Origin: an uncultured Acetobacteraceae bacterium
Lineage (GTDB): Bacteria > Pseudomonadota > Alphaproteobacteria > Acetobacterales > Acetobacteraceae
Direction: 5' to 3'
Assembly: GCA_902805625.1 (NCBI GenBank)
Contig: CADCTL010000261.1
Span: 1-34,933, forward strand
DNA length: 34,933 bases
The notes under the pieces were generated by a model, which worked only from the letters and a program-made list of their open reading frames with translations, was not told where the DNA came from and made no database searches. Positions within the stretch are counted from its first letter, which is position 1. Each line of letters starts with the position of its first letter. Both the position numbers and the translations under genes were made by a program. Positions 26,109 to 33,690 of the stretch are shown here, piece after piece.

Positions 26109-27527
26109 TCACGCCGACTTGGCTGCCCTCGCCCCTTCGCGCCGGACGGTCTTCTCCGCGAAGGGCGCGACCAAGTCGGCCAAGTGCCCCGTCTCGGTCA
26201 GGCGCAGCCCGTCCAGCGCCGCCGGGGGCCGTCCTCCGCGCGCCAAGCGCCTCGGCAGCACGGCGGCGGCGAAGCCGAGCTTCTGGGCTTCCCGGAGCCG
26301 CGCCTCCGCGTGCGCCACCTGCCGCACCTCGCCGGACAAGCCGACCTCGCCGAAGTAGACCGTCTCCGCGTCCGTCGGCCGGTCGGTGGCCGCGGACGCC
26401 AGCGCCGCCGCCACGGCGAGGTCGGCCGCCGGCTCGGCGATGCGGAGGCCGCCGGCGATGTTGAGGTACACGTCGTTGGCGCCGAGCGAGAGGCCGCAGC
26501 GCGATTCCAGCACCGCCAGCAGCATGGACAGCCGCCCGGCGTCCCAGCCCACCACCGAACGCCGGGGCGAGCCGCCGGCCGAGGGCGCCAACAGCGCCTG
26601 CACCTCGACCAGCACCGGCCGGGTGCCCTCGATGCCGGCGAAAACCGCCGAGCCCGAAACGTTGCCCCGCCGCTCCGCCAGGAACAGGGCGGAGGGGTTG
26701 GCCACCTCCACCAAGCCGCGGTCGGTCATCTCGAACACGCCGATCTCGTCGGTCGCGCCGTAGCGGTTCTTCACCGCGCGCAGGATGCGGAACTGGTGGC
26801 CGCGGTCGCCTTCGAAGTAGAGCGTGGCGTCCACCATGTGCTCCAGCACGCGGGGGCCGGCGAGCGTGCCCTCCTTGGTCACGTGCCCGACCAGCACCAA
26901 GGCGAAACCGCGCGTCTTGGCCAAGCGGATCAGTTCGGCGGCGCAGGCGCGCACCTGGGCGACCGTGCCCGGCGCGCTGTCCAGCGCGTCCAGCCACATG
27001 GTCTGGATGGAATCGATCACCACCAGCGCCGCGTCGGGCTCGCGTTCCAGACTGGCGGCGATGTCGCGCAGCGCCGTGGCGGCGGCCAGCGCCAGCGGCG
27101 CGCCCTCCAGACCGAGGCGGCGGGCGCGCAGCCGGACCTGCTCCACCGCCTCCTCGCCGCTGACATAAAGGACGCGCCGCCCGGCCGCCGCGATGCGCGC
27201 CGCGGCCTGCAACAGAATGGTGGACTTGCCGATGCCTGGGTCGCCGCCCACCAGCACGGCGGAGGCCGGGACGATGCCGCCGCCCAGCACGCGGTCCAGC
27301 TCGGCTATGCCGGTGGGCACGCGCGGCGGCGGGGCGGCGGTACCCTCCAGCCCCACGAATTCCACCCGGCGCCCGCCCCCGGCCTTGGAGATGGGACCGC
27401 TGGGGCGGGGGGCGGGCGCTTCCTCCTGGAGGGTGTTCCACCCGCCGCACGCCTCGCACTTGCCCTGCCATTTCGGGTGGGCGGTGCCGCAGGTCTGGCA
27501 AACGAAGAGGGTGCGATCCTTGGCCAT
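26109..27527 (-). CDS. radA: DNA repair protein RadA
   Basis: The 472-residue RecA-like ATPase helps branch migration in recombinational repair. It has the N-terminal zinc finger (C10, C13, C24, C27), Walker A GGDPGIGKS (94-102), the RadA-specific VKNRYG motif (about residue 250) and a C-terminal Lon-like domain (YLNIAGGLRI, ADLAVAAALAS). Length is normal. First gene of the minus-strand operon radA-cvpA-purF-SDR. No strong Shine-Dalgarno precedes the ATG. It diverges from a toxin-antitoxin operon across a 133-bp gap. Confidence 0.96.
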   Translation of the reverse strand: MAKDRTLFVCQTCGTAHPKWQGKCEACGGWNTLQEEAPAPRPSGPISKAGGGRRVEFVGLEGTAAPPPRVPTGIAELDRVLGGGIVPASAVLVGGDPGIGKSTILLQAAARIAAAGRRVLYVSGEEAVEQVRLRARRLGLEGAPLALAAATALRDIAASLEREPDAALVVIDSIQTMWLDALDSAPGTVAQVRACAAELIRLAKTRGFALVLVGHVTKEGTLAGPRVLEHMVDATLYFEGDRGHQFRILRAVKNRYGATDEIGVFEMTDRGLVEVANPSALFLAERRGNVSGSAVFAGIEGTRPVLVEVQALLAPSAGGSPRRSVVGWDAGRLSMLLAVLESRCGLSLGANDVYLNIAGGLRIAEPAADLAVAAALASAATDRPTDAETVYFGEVGLSGEVRQVAHAEARLREAQKLGFAAAVLPRRLARGGRPPAALDGLRLTETGHLADLVAPFAEKTVRREGARAAKSA

Positions 27528-27626
27528 CGGCGGCTAGACCTTGTGGAACAGAGGGTGAACTGGCTTGGATATAGGCTCGCAAGCTTTCTGTGTCGCTGCC
27601 AACGCGCTACCGCACTCGGACTTAAC

Positions 27627-27655
27627 TTGACTGGTCACTTGACTAGTCCAAAGAT
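27627..27655 (+). promoter_or_regulatory. Candidate promoter with two tandem palindromic operators of the toxin-antitoxin operon
   Basis: TGACTGGTCA (27628-27637) and TGACTAGTCC (27640-27649) are two palindromic sites 12 bp apart. A -35-like TTGACT (27627-27632) and a -10-like AAAGAT (27650-27655) are 17 bp apart around them. Antitoxin binding would block the promoter, the usual autoregulation in Phd-type modules. Confidence 0.55.
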
Positions 27656-27660
27656 AAGCG

Positions 27661-27945
27661 ATGGACGAAAAAGGCCGCATCGCACGAAGCCAGATCGCCG
27701 CGCATGAAGCGAAAGCGCGCCTGAGCGAAGTGTTGGATCGCGTCGAGAACGGCGAAGAAATCATCATCACGCGCCGTGGCAAGCCGGTCGCCCGCATCAA
27801 CCGGGCTGGACCGGGCCACGATGTCGGCGCGGCGCGCGCCGCCGCCGCCGACTTGCTCGCCATGCGCGACCGGCTGGCGCTCGAAACGCCGCCCTTCTCC
27901 CCCGAAGAACTGCGGGCGTTGCGCGACGAGGGCCGGCGTCACTAG
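27661..27945 (+). CDS. Type II antitoxin, Phd/YefM family
   Basis: The 94-residue protein has the Phd/YefM DNA-binding N-terminal fold (AHEAKARLSEVLDRVENGEEIIITRRGKPVARI, residues about 14-46) and a C-terminal tail (PFSPEELRALRDEGRRH) that would wrap the toxin. It neutralises the adjacent VapC-type toxin and probably represses the operon through the palindromes just upstream. It starts about 6 bp after the -10-like element, so the mRNA may be nearly leaderless. The toxin start follows the stop by 2 bp. Confidence 0.92.
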   Translation: MDEKGRIARSQIAAHEAKARLSEVLDRVENGEEIIITRRGKPVARINRAGPGHDVGAARAAAADLLAMRDRLALETPPFSPEELRALRDEGRRH

Positions 27946-27947
27946 GC

Positions 27948-28367
27948 GTGCCGGCCTTCGTTCTCGACGCGTCGGTCGCCCTCGCTTGGATGCTGCCGGA
28001 CGAAGCCCATGCAGCCGAGGCGCGGCGCCTCATCGAGGCGGTTGTCGAAGAAGGCGCCGTCGTGCCTGGCCACTGGCGCTTGGAGGTGGGCAATGGCGTG
28101 CTGATGGCGGAGCGGCGCCGCCGAGTGCCGCAGGGGACGATGGCCGCGATGCTCGGCCGGCTCGCCGCCTTGCCGATCGCGCTCGACCCCGAGACGGCCG
28201 CCCGCGCGTGGGACGCCGCCCCTACGCTCGCCCGCCGGCATGGGCTCAGCCTCTACGATGCCGCCTACCTTGAACTGGCGGTGCGCGAGGGCCTCGCGCT
28301 GGCGAGTTTCGACGCGTCGCTCCGACGCGCGGCCATGGCGGAGCAGGTGCCGGTTGCGGGGGAATGA
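27948..28367 (+). CDS. Type II toxin, PIN-domain ribonuclease (VapC-like)
   Basis: The 139-residue PIN domain has the four acidic metal ligands: D7 (FVLDASVALAW), E46 (WRLEVGNG), D104 (SLYDAAYLELA) and D122 (ASFDASL). VapC enzymes cleave tRNA or rRNA when free of antitoxin. The GTG start lies 2 bp after the antitoxin stop, indicating coupling. Length is normal and the active site is complete, so it is likely functional. It is part of the accessory block between radA and mlaF. Confidence 0.92.
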   Translation: MPAFVLDASVALAWMLPDEAHAAEARRLIEAVVEEGAVVPGHWRLEVGNGVLMAERRRRVPQGTMAAMLGRLAALPIALDPETAARAWDAAPTLARRHGLSLYDAAYLELAVREGLALASFDASLRRAAMAEQVPVAGE

Positions 28368-28383
28368 CGCCGGGACGCGGGGC

Positions 28384-28782
28384 TCAACCGTCGCGGCGGA
28401 TCAGGAAGCCGTTGGGCACGCGCTCCATCCCGAGCCGGGGGTAGTACCCCATGGCCGAGGGCGTGGAGAGCAGCAGCACCATGCAGCCCGGGCCGACGAC
28501 GCGCTTGGTTTCAGCCACCAGCAGCCGGCCGAGGCCGCCGCGCTGCCGCGACCGCTCAACGCACAGGTCCGACAGGTAGCAGCACCACGCGAGGTCGGTG
28601 ACGCCCCGCGCCGCGCCGAGCAAGCGCCCCGCCTCGTCGCGGGCCGTGACCACGAGGTTGGACCCTGCCAGCATGGCGGCCATCCGCGGCAGGTCGTCCA
28701 CCGGCCGTTGGAGGCCGGAGGAGCGGACCAGCGCGGCGTACTCCGCGGCGCCGAGCCGCCCTTCCTCGCGCGCCAAGGCCAC
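28384..28782 (-). CDS. GNAT-family N-acetyltransferase
   Basis: The 132-residue product has the core GNAT pattern: a beta strand with YLSDLCVERSRQRGGLGRLLVAET, where RxxGxG/A binds the acetyl-CoA pyrophosphate, and the C-terminal MGYYPRLGMERVPNGFLIRRDG, close to small GNAT proteins that act on small molecules. The start is uncertain. GTG at 28782 is given; the frame is open further upstream to a CTG overlapping the TGA of the dioxygenase gene (28848-28851), which would add 23 residues. It probably belongs to the dioxygenase transcript. Substrate is unknown. Confidence 0.8.
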   Translation of the reverse strand: MALAREEGRLGAAEYAALVRSSGLQRPVDDLPRMAAMLAGSNLVVTARDEAGRLLGAARGVTDLAWCCYLSDLCVERSRQRGGLGRLLVAETKRVVGPGCMVLLLSTPSAMGYYPRLGMERVPNGFLIRRDG

Positions 28783-28847
28783 CCCGTCGGGGGCGTGCGC
28801 GAGGTCCGCCCAGGCGGCGTGCCCGGCGAGGGTCGTCGGCGGGTCGC

Positions 28848-29735
28848 TCAGGCCGCCATCTGCTGCTGGAGCGTGGGCGCCACGTCCGCCAGCGTCACGC
28901 GCCGCATGTCGCGCGGGTAGGCGGCGTCCTCGTAGGGGCGGGCGCGGTGCATGGTGGCGCGGTTGTCCCACATCACCAGGTCCCACTGCCGCCAGGTGTG
29001 CGCGTAGACGAATTGGCGTTGCGTCGCGAACTCCACCAGCCAGCGGATCAGCGCCATCGCCTCCGGCACCTGCCAGCCCTGGATGCGGCCGATGTGCGAC
29101 GAGAGGTAGAGCGAGTGCCGCTGCGACCCGGGGTGCCAGCGCACCAGCCGCTGCGGCACGGGCGCGAAAGTCTTCTTCTCCTCTTCGGTGTAGTCGGTGA
29201 AGCCGAGCTGGCCGCGGGAGAAGAGCAGGCTGTGCTCGGTGACGAGGTCGCGCACCTTCGCCTTCATCTTCTCCGGCAGCGCGTCCCAGGCGGCGCGCAT
29301 GTCGGCGAACTCCGTGTCGCCGCCGTCGGGCGGAACCACGCGGGCGTGCAGCATCGAGTACTTGGCCGGCGTCGCCTTGAAACTGCTGTCGCTGTGCCAG
29401 AGCTGGTTGCCCAGGTTGAACATGCGCCGGCGGTCGTCCGCGGCGAGCAGCTTGCCGTCCACGTCGATGTTGGAGATGTCGTTCATCGCCCCGTGCTTGA
29501 GGCGGTGCTTGTGCGCGTCCACGGTGCCGCGCGTCGTCTCCAGCGGGCCGAGCGCCTCGCCGAACGCCATCTGCTGGTCGTCGTCCAGCTCCTGCCCGCG
29601 GAACACCAGCACCGCGTAGCGGTCCATGGCGCGGTCGATCTCGGCGCAGACCTCGGGGCCGGGCGTCCGGCGCAGGTCCAGGCCGCCGACCTCGGCGGCG
29701 AAGAGCGGGTGGAGCGGAGTGAGTTGCAGGGCCAT
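28848..29735 (-). CDS. TauD/TfdA family Fe(II)/2-oxoglutarate dioxygenase, TfdA-like
   Basis: The 295-residue oxygenase has the facial triad H114, D116 (QLWHSDSSF) and H263 (ATMHRARPY), with Arg residues at 275-279 that would hold 2-oxoglutarate. Spacing is nearly identical to 2,4-D dioxygenase TfdA (H113, D115, H262). The segments KYSMLHARVVPPDGGDTEFADMRAAW follow the TfdA branch more than taurine dioxygenase. Substrate could be an aryloxyalkanoate or another ether or sulfonate. The ATG at 29735 follows GGAGGGAACG; an in-frame upstream ATG is less likely. A GNAT gene overlaps or follows directly. Confidence 0.93.
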   Translation of the reverse strand: MALQLTPLHPLFAAEVGGLDLRRTPGPEVCAEIDRAMDRYAVLVFRGQELDDDQQMAFGEALGPLETTRGTVDAHKHRLKHGAMNDISNIDVDGKLLAADDRRRMFNLGNQLWHSDSSFKATPAKYSMLHARVVPPDGGDTEFADMRAAWDALPEKMKAKVRDLVTEHSLLFSRGQLGFTDYTEEEKKTFAPVPQRLVRWHPGSQRHSLYLSSHIGRIQGWQVPEAMALIRWLVEFATQRQFVYAHTWRQWDLVMWDNRATMHRARPYEDAAYPRDMRRVTLADVAPTLQQQMAA

Positions 29736-30034
29736 CGTTCCCTCCTCGGCGCTCGCGGTGGCGTCGTAGGGGGAAAATTGCGCCCACCGGGCAGGGTGGG
29801 TCAAGACCGTGGCCCTTCCTCGCAGCGCACCGGCCCAGCGCTCGGAAGGCTTACACCGCTGAACCTATGAAGCGATTGTGGCGGACCACGGCGTCGTGCG
29901 GCGCCTGCTGCCCCATGCCCACCAGCCGCGCCGCCTCCGCCCCGCTCGGCCTCTCCGCAGTCGTCGGACCGACGGGCGCTACGCCGGCCGGCCCACCGGA
30001 TCCACAGGAGAGGCGGTGTCTGCGCTCGGCGGTG
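29736..30034. other. Gap of 299 bp between the two dioxygenase genes with no supported gene
   Basis: No convincing coding region is seen. A minus-strand frame ending at about 29862 gives a short Ala/Gly/Pro-rich peptide without start signal. The stretch next to the TfdA-like gene holds an A/T-rich patch (GGGGGAAAATTG, near 29770) that could be promoter. No terminator hairpin was recognised after the PhyH-like gene. Confidence 0.4.
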
Positions 30035-30886
30035 TCACTCGACGCCCATCACCAAGCCTTCGATGTCGTGCTTCTGGCTGACGGGCACGAGCTCATCGAC
30101 GACCCGGCACACGAGGTGGTCGCGCACCGATTGCGGCAGGGCGTCGTGGTAGTCCCGCGTGACCATCATGTCGTGCAGGGCGGCGTGGCCGGCGCCGGGG
30201 GCGTCCACGCCGAGCACCAGCACCGGGCGGGAGATGGGCGAGGGGTGCGCCGTTCCGCGGTGCATCGTCACCGCGGAACGGCAGGAGACGTCGCCCATCT
30301 GCGGGTATTTGCGCACGGCCTTGTCGGCGAACTGCGGCCAGACCTCCTGGGGCGGAAACATCTCGTGCTTCCACCCGCGCCCGTCCAGCCATTGCGTGCC
30401 GGGCGCCACCTCGAACGGCCCCATGTCCGGGGTCACATCGACGCCCGTGAGATTGAAGGCGAGCGAGGTGATGCGGCGCTGCTCGTAGGTCTCGGGCGGG
30501 GAAGGGAAGTCCCGGTGCCAGGGCTGGTTCTTGGCGCCCTGGAACGGGGTGTCGAAGCCGATCTCGACGATCTCGTACCGCGGGCCGAGCACCGCCTCGC
30601 ACATGCCCGCGACCCACGGGTGCGTCACGAGATCGACGAAGCCGCCGAAGTCCTGCGGATGGATCTCGACGTACCAGCGCCGGGGACCGCGGCCGACCGC
30701 GCCGCCGGGGCGCTGGATGGCCGCCCAGAACGCGGTCATCATGTCCTCGCGCATCCGCTCCGTCCACTCGCGGGAGAAGGCGCCTTTCAGGCCGGTGATG
30801 CCGTCCCGGTACAGGGTATCGACATGGCCGGCGATGTCGTGGCTTTGGAGGCTCTCGTTGGCGGTCGTGCGCGACTGGCTCGTCAC
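30035..30886 (-). CDS. Phytanoyl-CoA dioxygenase (PhyH) family Fe(II)/2-oxoglutarate oxygenase
   Basis: The 283-residue protein belongs to the PhyH superfamily: Fe(II) ligands H124 and D126 in QPWHRDFPSP, and the third His in the VTMHRGTAHPSPISRP segment (H209 or H214), with R220 for 2-oxoglutarate. Substrates of bacterial members vary widely (ectoine, phosphonates, natural products) and cannot be assigned. The GTG start at 30886 follows AGGAG with 7 bp spacing. A 14-bp inverted repeat lies over the codons of the distal His motif. A possible promoter is upstream at 30931-30959. It is on the same strand as the TfdA-like gene, 299 bp away. Confidence 0.88.
   Translation of the reverse strand: MTSQSRTTANESLQSHDIAGHVDTLYRDGITGLKGAFSREWTERMREDMMTAFWAAIQRPGGAVGRGPRRWYVEIHPQDFGGFVDLVTHPWVAGMCEAVLGPRYEIVEIGFDTPFQGAKNQPWHRDFPSPPETYEQRRITSLAFNLTGVDVTPDMGPFEVAPGTQWLDGRGWKHEMFPPQEVWPQFADKAVRKYPQMGDVSCRSAVTMHRGTAHPSPISRPVLVLGVDAPGAGHAALHDMMVTRDYHDALPQSVRDHLVCRVVDELVPVSQKHDIEGLVMGVE
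30249..30282. repeat. Perfect 14-bp inverted repeat inside the PhyH-like gene
   Basis: 30249-30262 is the exact reverse complement of 30269-30282, with a 6-base spacer. In the mRNA it would form a very stable hairpin over the codons for CRSAVTMHRGTA. Confidence 0.9.
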
Positions 30887-30930
30887 AGCGGGCTCCTGCG
30901 GCGGTGCTGTTCTACTTCCGTAGCAGATTG

Positions 30931-30959
30931 AATTTACACGGAATGCGCCGTCTTTGAAA
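30931..30959 (-). promoter_or_regulatory. Weak candidate promoter of the PhyH-like gene
   Basis: On the minus strand, TTTCAA (30954-30959) and TAAATT (30931-30936) are 17 bp apart in an A/T-richer patch 45-70 bp before the GTG start. The -35 is a poor match. Confidence 0.25.
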
Positions 30960-31028
30960 CCCGAAGTAGATTTTCAGCCCTACCATTACGCACTTGATGC
31001 CAAGGCTTGGCCCGGCACGACACGCTTC

Positions 31029-31814
31029 TTACCGCCGCAACTCCATCTGGATCGGCCCCTCGCGCTCGCCCTTGGCGAACTGGTCCACCATCGCGTTGCC
31101 GGTTTGGCCCAGGCTGGCCGCCGGGCCGGTCCAGACAATGCGGCCCTTGTGGATCATCGCCGCGGTGTCGGCGATGCGCCGGGCGCTGGCTATGTCGTGG
31201 GTGATGGAGAGCGCCGTCGCGCCGAGGCGCTTCACCACGTCCGCGATCAGCCCGTCGATCACCGAGCCCATGATGGGGTCCAGGCCGGTGGTGGGCTCGT
31301 CGAAGAACACGATCTCGGGCCGCGCCGCCACCGCGCGGGCCAGGGCCACGCGCTTCTGCATGCCGCCCGAGAGTTCCGCCGGCGAGAGGTCGCCCACCGA
31401 GGAGGCTAGGCCCACCTGTTCGAGCACCTCCGCCGCCCGGTCGCGCGCGGCGGCGCGGGTGATGCGGTTCTGCGCCAGCAGCTTGAAGCAAACGTTCTCC
31501 CAGACCGGCAGGCTGTCGAACAGGGCGCCGTTCTGGAACAGCATGCCGATGCGGTCGGCGATCTCCTGCCGCTCCCGCCGCGACATGCGGAGCACGTCGC
31601 GCCCGTCGATCTCGATGACGCCCTCGTCCGGCTCGATCAGGCCGAGGATGCACTTGAGCGTCACCGACTTGCCGGAGCCGGAGCCGCCCAGGATCACCGT
31701 GCCCTGCCCGGCCGCGACGTCGAGGTCCACGCCGTCCAGCACCTTCTTCGCGCCGAAGGCCTTGCGGAGGCCGCGCAGCCGTATCTTCGGGCCCGCGCCG
31801 TTCCCGCCGCTCAT
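31029..31814 (-). CDS. mlaF: Phospholipid-transport ABC ATPase (MlaF-like)
   Basis: The 261-residue ATPase has Walker A GGSGSGKSV (about 43-51), Q-loop MLFQNGALFDSL, signature LSGGMQKRVALARA, and Walker B IVFFDEPTTGLDP with the following H-loop ITHD. The FQNGALFDSLPVWENV and TTGLDPIMG segments mark the MlaF group, which powers lipid traffic between inner and outer membrane with MlaE. It overlaps mlaE by 4 bp (ATGA). The substrate-binding mlaD gene that often follows is absent here. The ATG at 31814 is chosen over the longer open frame because of this overlap. Confidence 0.93.
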   Translation of the reverse strand: MSGGNGAGPKIRLRGLRKAFGAKKVLDGVDLDVAAGQGTVILGGSGSGKSVTLKCILGLIEPDEGVIEIDGRDVLRMSRRERQEIADRIGMLFQNGALFDSLPVWENVCFKLLAQNRITRAAARDRAAEVLEQVGLASSVGDLSPAELSGGMQKRVALARAVAARPEIVFFDEPTTGLDPIMGSVIDGLIADVVKRLGATALSITHDIASARRIADTAAMIHKGRIVWTGPAASLGQTGNAMVDQFAKGEREGPIQMELRR

Positions 31815-32599
31815 TGCGCGAAGAACGCCTCGGTCAGCGCGTAGTCCAGCGCCAGGATCAGGATGGAGGAGGCCACCACCGCCAGGGTCGTCGCCCCGCC
31901 CACGCCCTGCGCGCCGCCGCGGCTGGTGTAGCCGCACCACGTCCCCATCAGCCCGATGACGAAGCCGAACACGCCCGCCTTGGCGAGGCCCGAGAGCACG
32001 TCCTCGGTTTGCAAGAAGTCGAAGGTGGACTTCAAGTAGGCGGCCGAGACGAAGCCGAGCTTGAGGGTGCCGATCAGCCAGCCGCCCATGATGCCCAGGA
32101 TGTCCGCCACCACCACCAGCAACGGCAGGGCCAGCGTCGCCGCCAGGATGCGCGGCGCCACCAGGTACTTCATCGGGTCGGTCGAGAGCGTCGTCAGCGC
32201 GTCTATCTGGTCAGTGACGCGCATGGTGCCGATCTCGGCGGCGAAAGCGGCGCCGATGCGCCCGGCCACCATCAGCGCGGCCAGCACCGGTCCCAGCTCG
32301 CGCGTGAGGCTTATCACCACCACGCTCGCCACCGCCGATTGCGCGTTGAAGCGCGCGAAGCCGGTGTAGGACTGCAGCGCCAGCACCATGCCGGTGAACA
32401 CCGCCGTCAGCGCCACCACCGGCAGGGAGAACCACGCGATCTCCACGAAGGCGCGCCAGAACAGCCGGCCGTAGAAGGGCGGGCGCGCCCAGTGGGACAC
32501 GGCTTCCAGAGCGAAGAGCCCGACGGCGCCGGTCGCGCGGCAAGCGCCGATGGCGGCGCGACCGAGCGCCGCCAACGGGTCGAGGACCAGGGACGCCAT
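31811..32599 (-). CDS. mlaE: Phospholipid-transport ABC permease (MlaE-like)
   Basis: The 262-residue permease has about five hydrophobic helices and the MlaE signature ELGPVLAALMVAGRIGAAFAAEIGTM (the ELGP-x-GR-GAA-AE-G stretch around residues 100-125). C-terminal segments LMGTWCGYTSRGGAQGVG and GVGGATTLAVVASS are typical. It forms the membrane channel of the Mla-type lipid transporter with MlaF. Its ATG overlaps the alr stop by one base and its stop overlaps mlaF, so alr-mlaE-mlaF is one operon, after dnaB. Confidence 0.94.
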   Translation of the reverse strand: MASLVLDPLAALGRAAIGACRATGAVGLFALEAVSHWARPPFYGRLFWRAFVEIAWFSLPVVALTAVFTGMVLALQSYTGFARFNAQSAVASVVVISLTRELGPVLAALMVAGRIGAAFAAEIGTMRVTDQIDALTTLSTDPMKYLVAPRILAATLALPLLVVVADILGIMGGWLIGTLKLGFVSAAYLKSTFDFLQTEDVLSGLAKAGVFGFVIGLMGTWCGYTSRGGAQGVGGATTLAVVASSILILALDYALTEAFFAQ

Positions 32600-33690
32600 C
32601 AGGTCGTGCGGTGTTCGCGGCGGTAGCGGTTGCCGAGCGAGGTGAGAATTTCGTAGCCGATGGTGCCGGCGCGCGCCGCCACGTCGTCCGGGGTGTTCTC
32701 CGGCCCGATGAGGCAGATGGCGGCGCCGGGCGCGATAGGCGGCGCGTCGGTCACGTCGAAGGCGATGAGGTCCATGGATACCCGGCCGATCAGCGGCACG
32801 GACTGGCCGGCAAAGACGCCGAAAGCCCGGCCCGAGAGGGCGCGAAGGTAGCCATCGGCGTACCCGGCGGCAACCGTGGCCACCCGGCTCGGCCGCGTTG
32901 CCGTCCAGGTTGCGCCGTAGCCCACCGTGTCGCCGGGCGCGATCTCCCGCACTTGCAGCACCGGCGCGTCCAGCCGGACGACCTGGCGCATCGGATTCGG
33001 GCGGCCCGGCGTGGGATTGATGCCGTAGAGGGCGCAGCCCGGCCGGGCGAGGTCCGAAGCGAAGGCGGGGCCGAGGAACATGCCGGAGGAGTTGGCGACG
33101 CTGCGCGGGATGCCGGCGGGCAGGCGCGCGCAGATCGCGGCGAAGCGCTCGGCCTGCGCCGCGTTCAGCGGGTGCCCCGGCTCGTCCGCGCAGGCGAGGT
33201 GCGTCATCAGCCAGCGCAGGTCGAGCCCGCCGAGGCGCGACGGGTCCGCCGCGACCGCCTCCTGCTCCCGCGCGTCCAGGCCGAGGCGGCTGATGCCGGT
33301 GTCCAAGTGGAGGATGGCCGGCGCCGCCCTGCCCCGGCGCCGCGCCGCCGCGGCGTGCGCCCCCACGTCCGGCAGGCCGTTGAGCACCGGCAGCAACGCC
33401 GCGTCCTCGTCGGCACCCGGCGCGAAGCCGTTCAGCACCGCGATCGTCGGCTCCGGCCCGAGCGCCTCGCGCAAGGCCACGCCCTCCGCTAAGTGCGCGA
33501 CGAAAAAGTGGCGGCAGCCGGCGTCGCGCAGCGCCGGCCCGACGCGCGCCGCGCCCAGGCTGTAGGCGTCCGCCTTGACCACCCCGGCCACCGCGCCGCC
33601 GGGGTGCATGTCCCGCAGCAGGCGCCAGTTCGCCGCGACGGCGGCGAGGTCTATGGTGAGCAGGGCCTCAATAGGCGTCGGGCCCCGCAT
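32599..33690 (-). CDS. alr: Alanine racemase
   Basis: The 363-residue PLP enzyme makes D-alanine for peptidoglycan. The PLP lysine is K39 (AGVVKADAYSLG) and the opposite catalytic Tyr is Y258 (VGYGATW). The segments LHLDTGISRLGL, SVANSSGMF and GRVSMDLIAFDVT are canonical. The ATG at 33690 lies inside the end of dnaB (23-bp overlap) and lacks a clear Shine-Dalgarno, implying translational coupling. The order dnaB-alr is conserved in alphaproteobacteria. Confidence 0.96.
   Translation of the reverse strand: MRGPTPIEALLTIDLAAVAANWRLLRDMHPGGAVAGVVKADAYSLGAARVGPALRDAGCRHFFVAHLAEGVALREALGPEPTIAVLNGFAPGADEDAALLPVLNGLPDVGAHAAAARRRGRAAPAILHLDTGISRLGLDAREQEAVAADPSRLGGLDLRWLMTHLACADEPGHPLNAAQAERFAAICARLPAGIPRSVANSSGMFLGPAFASDLARPGCALYGINPTPGRPNPMRQVVRLDAPVLQVREIAPGDTVGYGATWTATRPSRVATVAAGYADGYLRALSGRAFGVFAGQSVPLIGRVSMDLIAFDVTDAPPIAPGAAICLIGPENTPDDVAARAGTIGYEILTSLGNRYRREHRTT

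Noticed and set aside
29862-30030. Minus-strand peptide between the two dioxygenases as a gene remnant
   Set aside because: Short, low-complexity and without start signal or recognised family; could not be supported.
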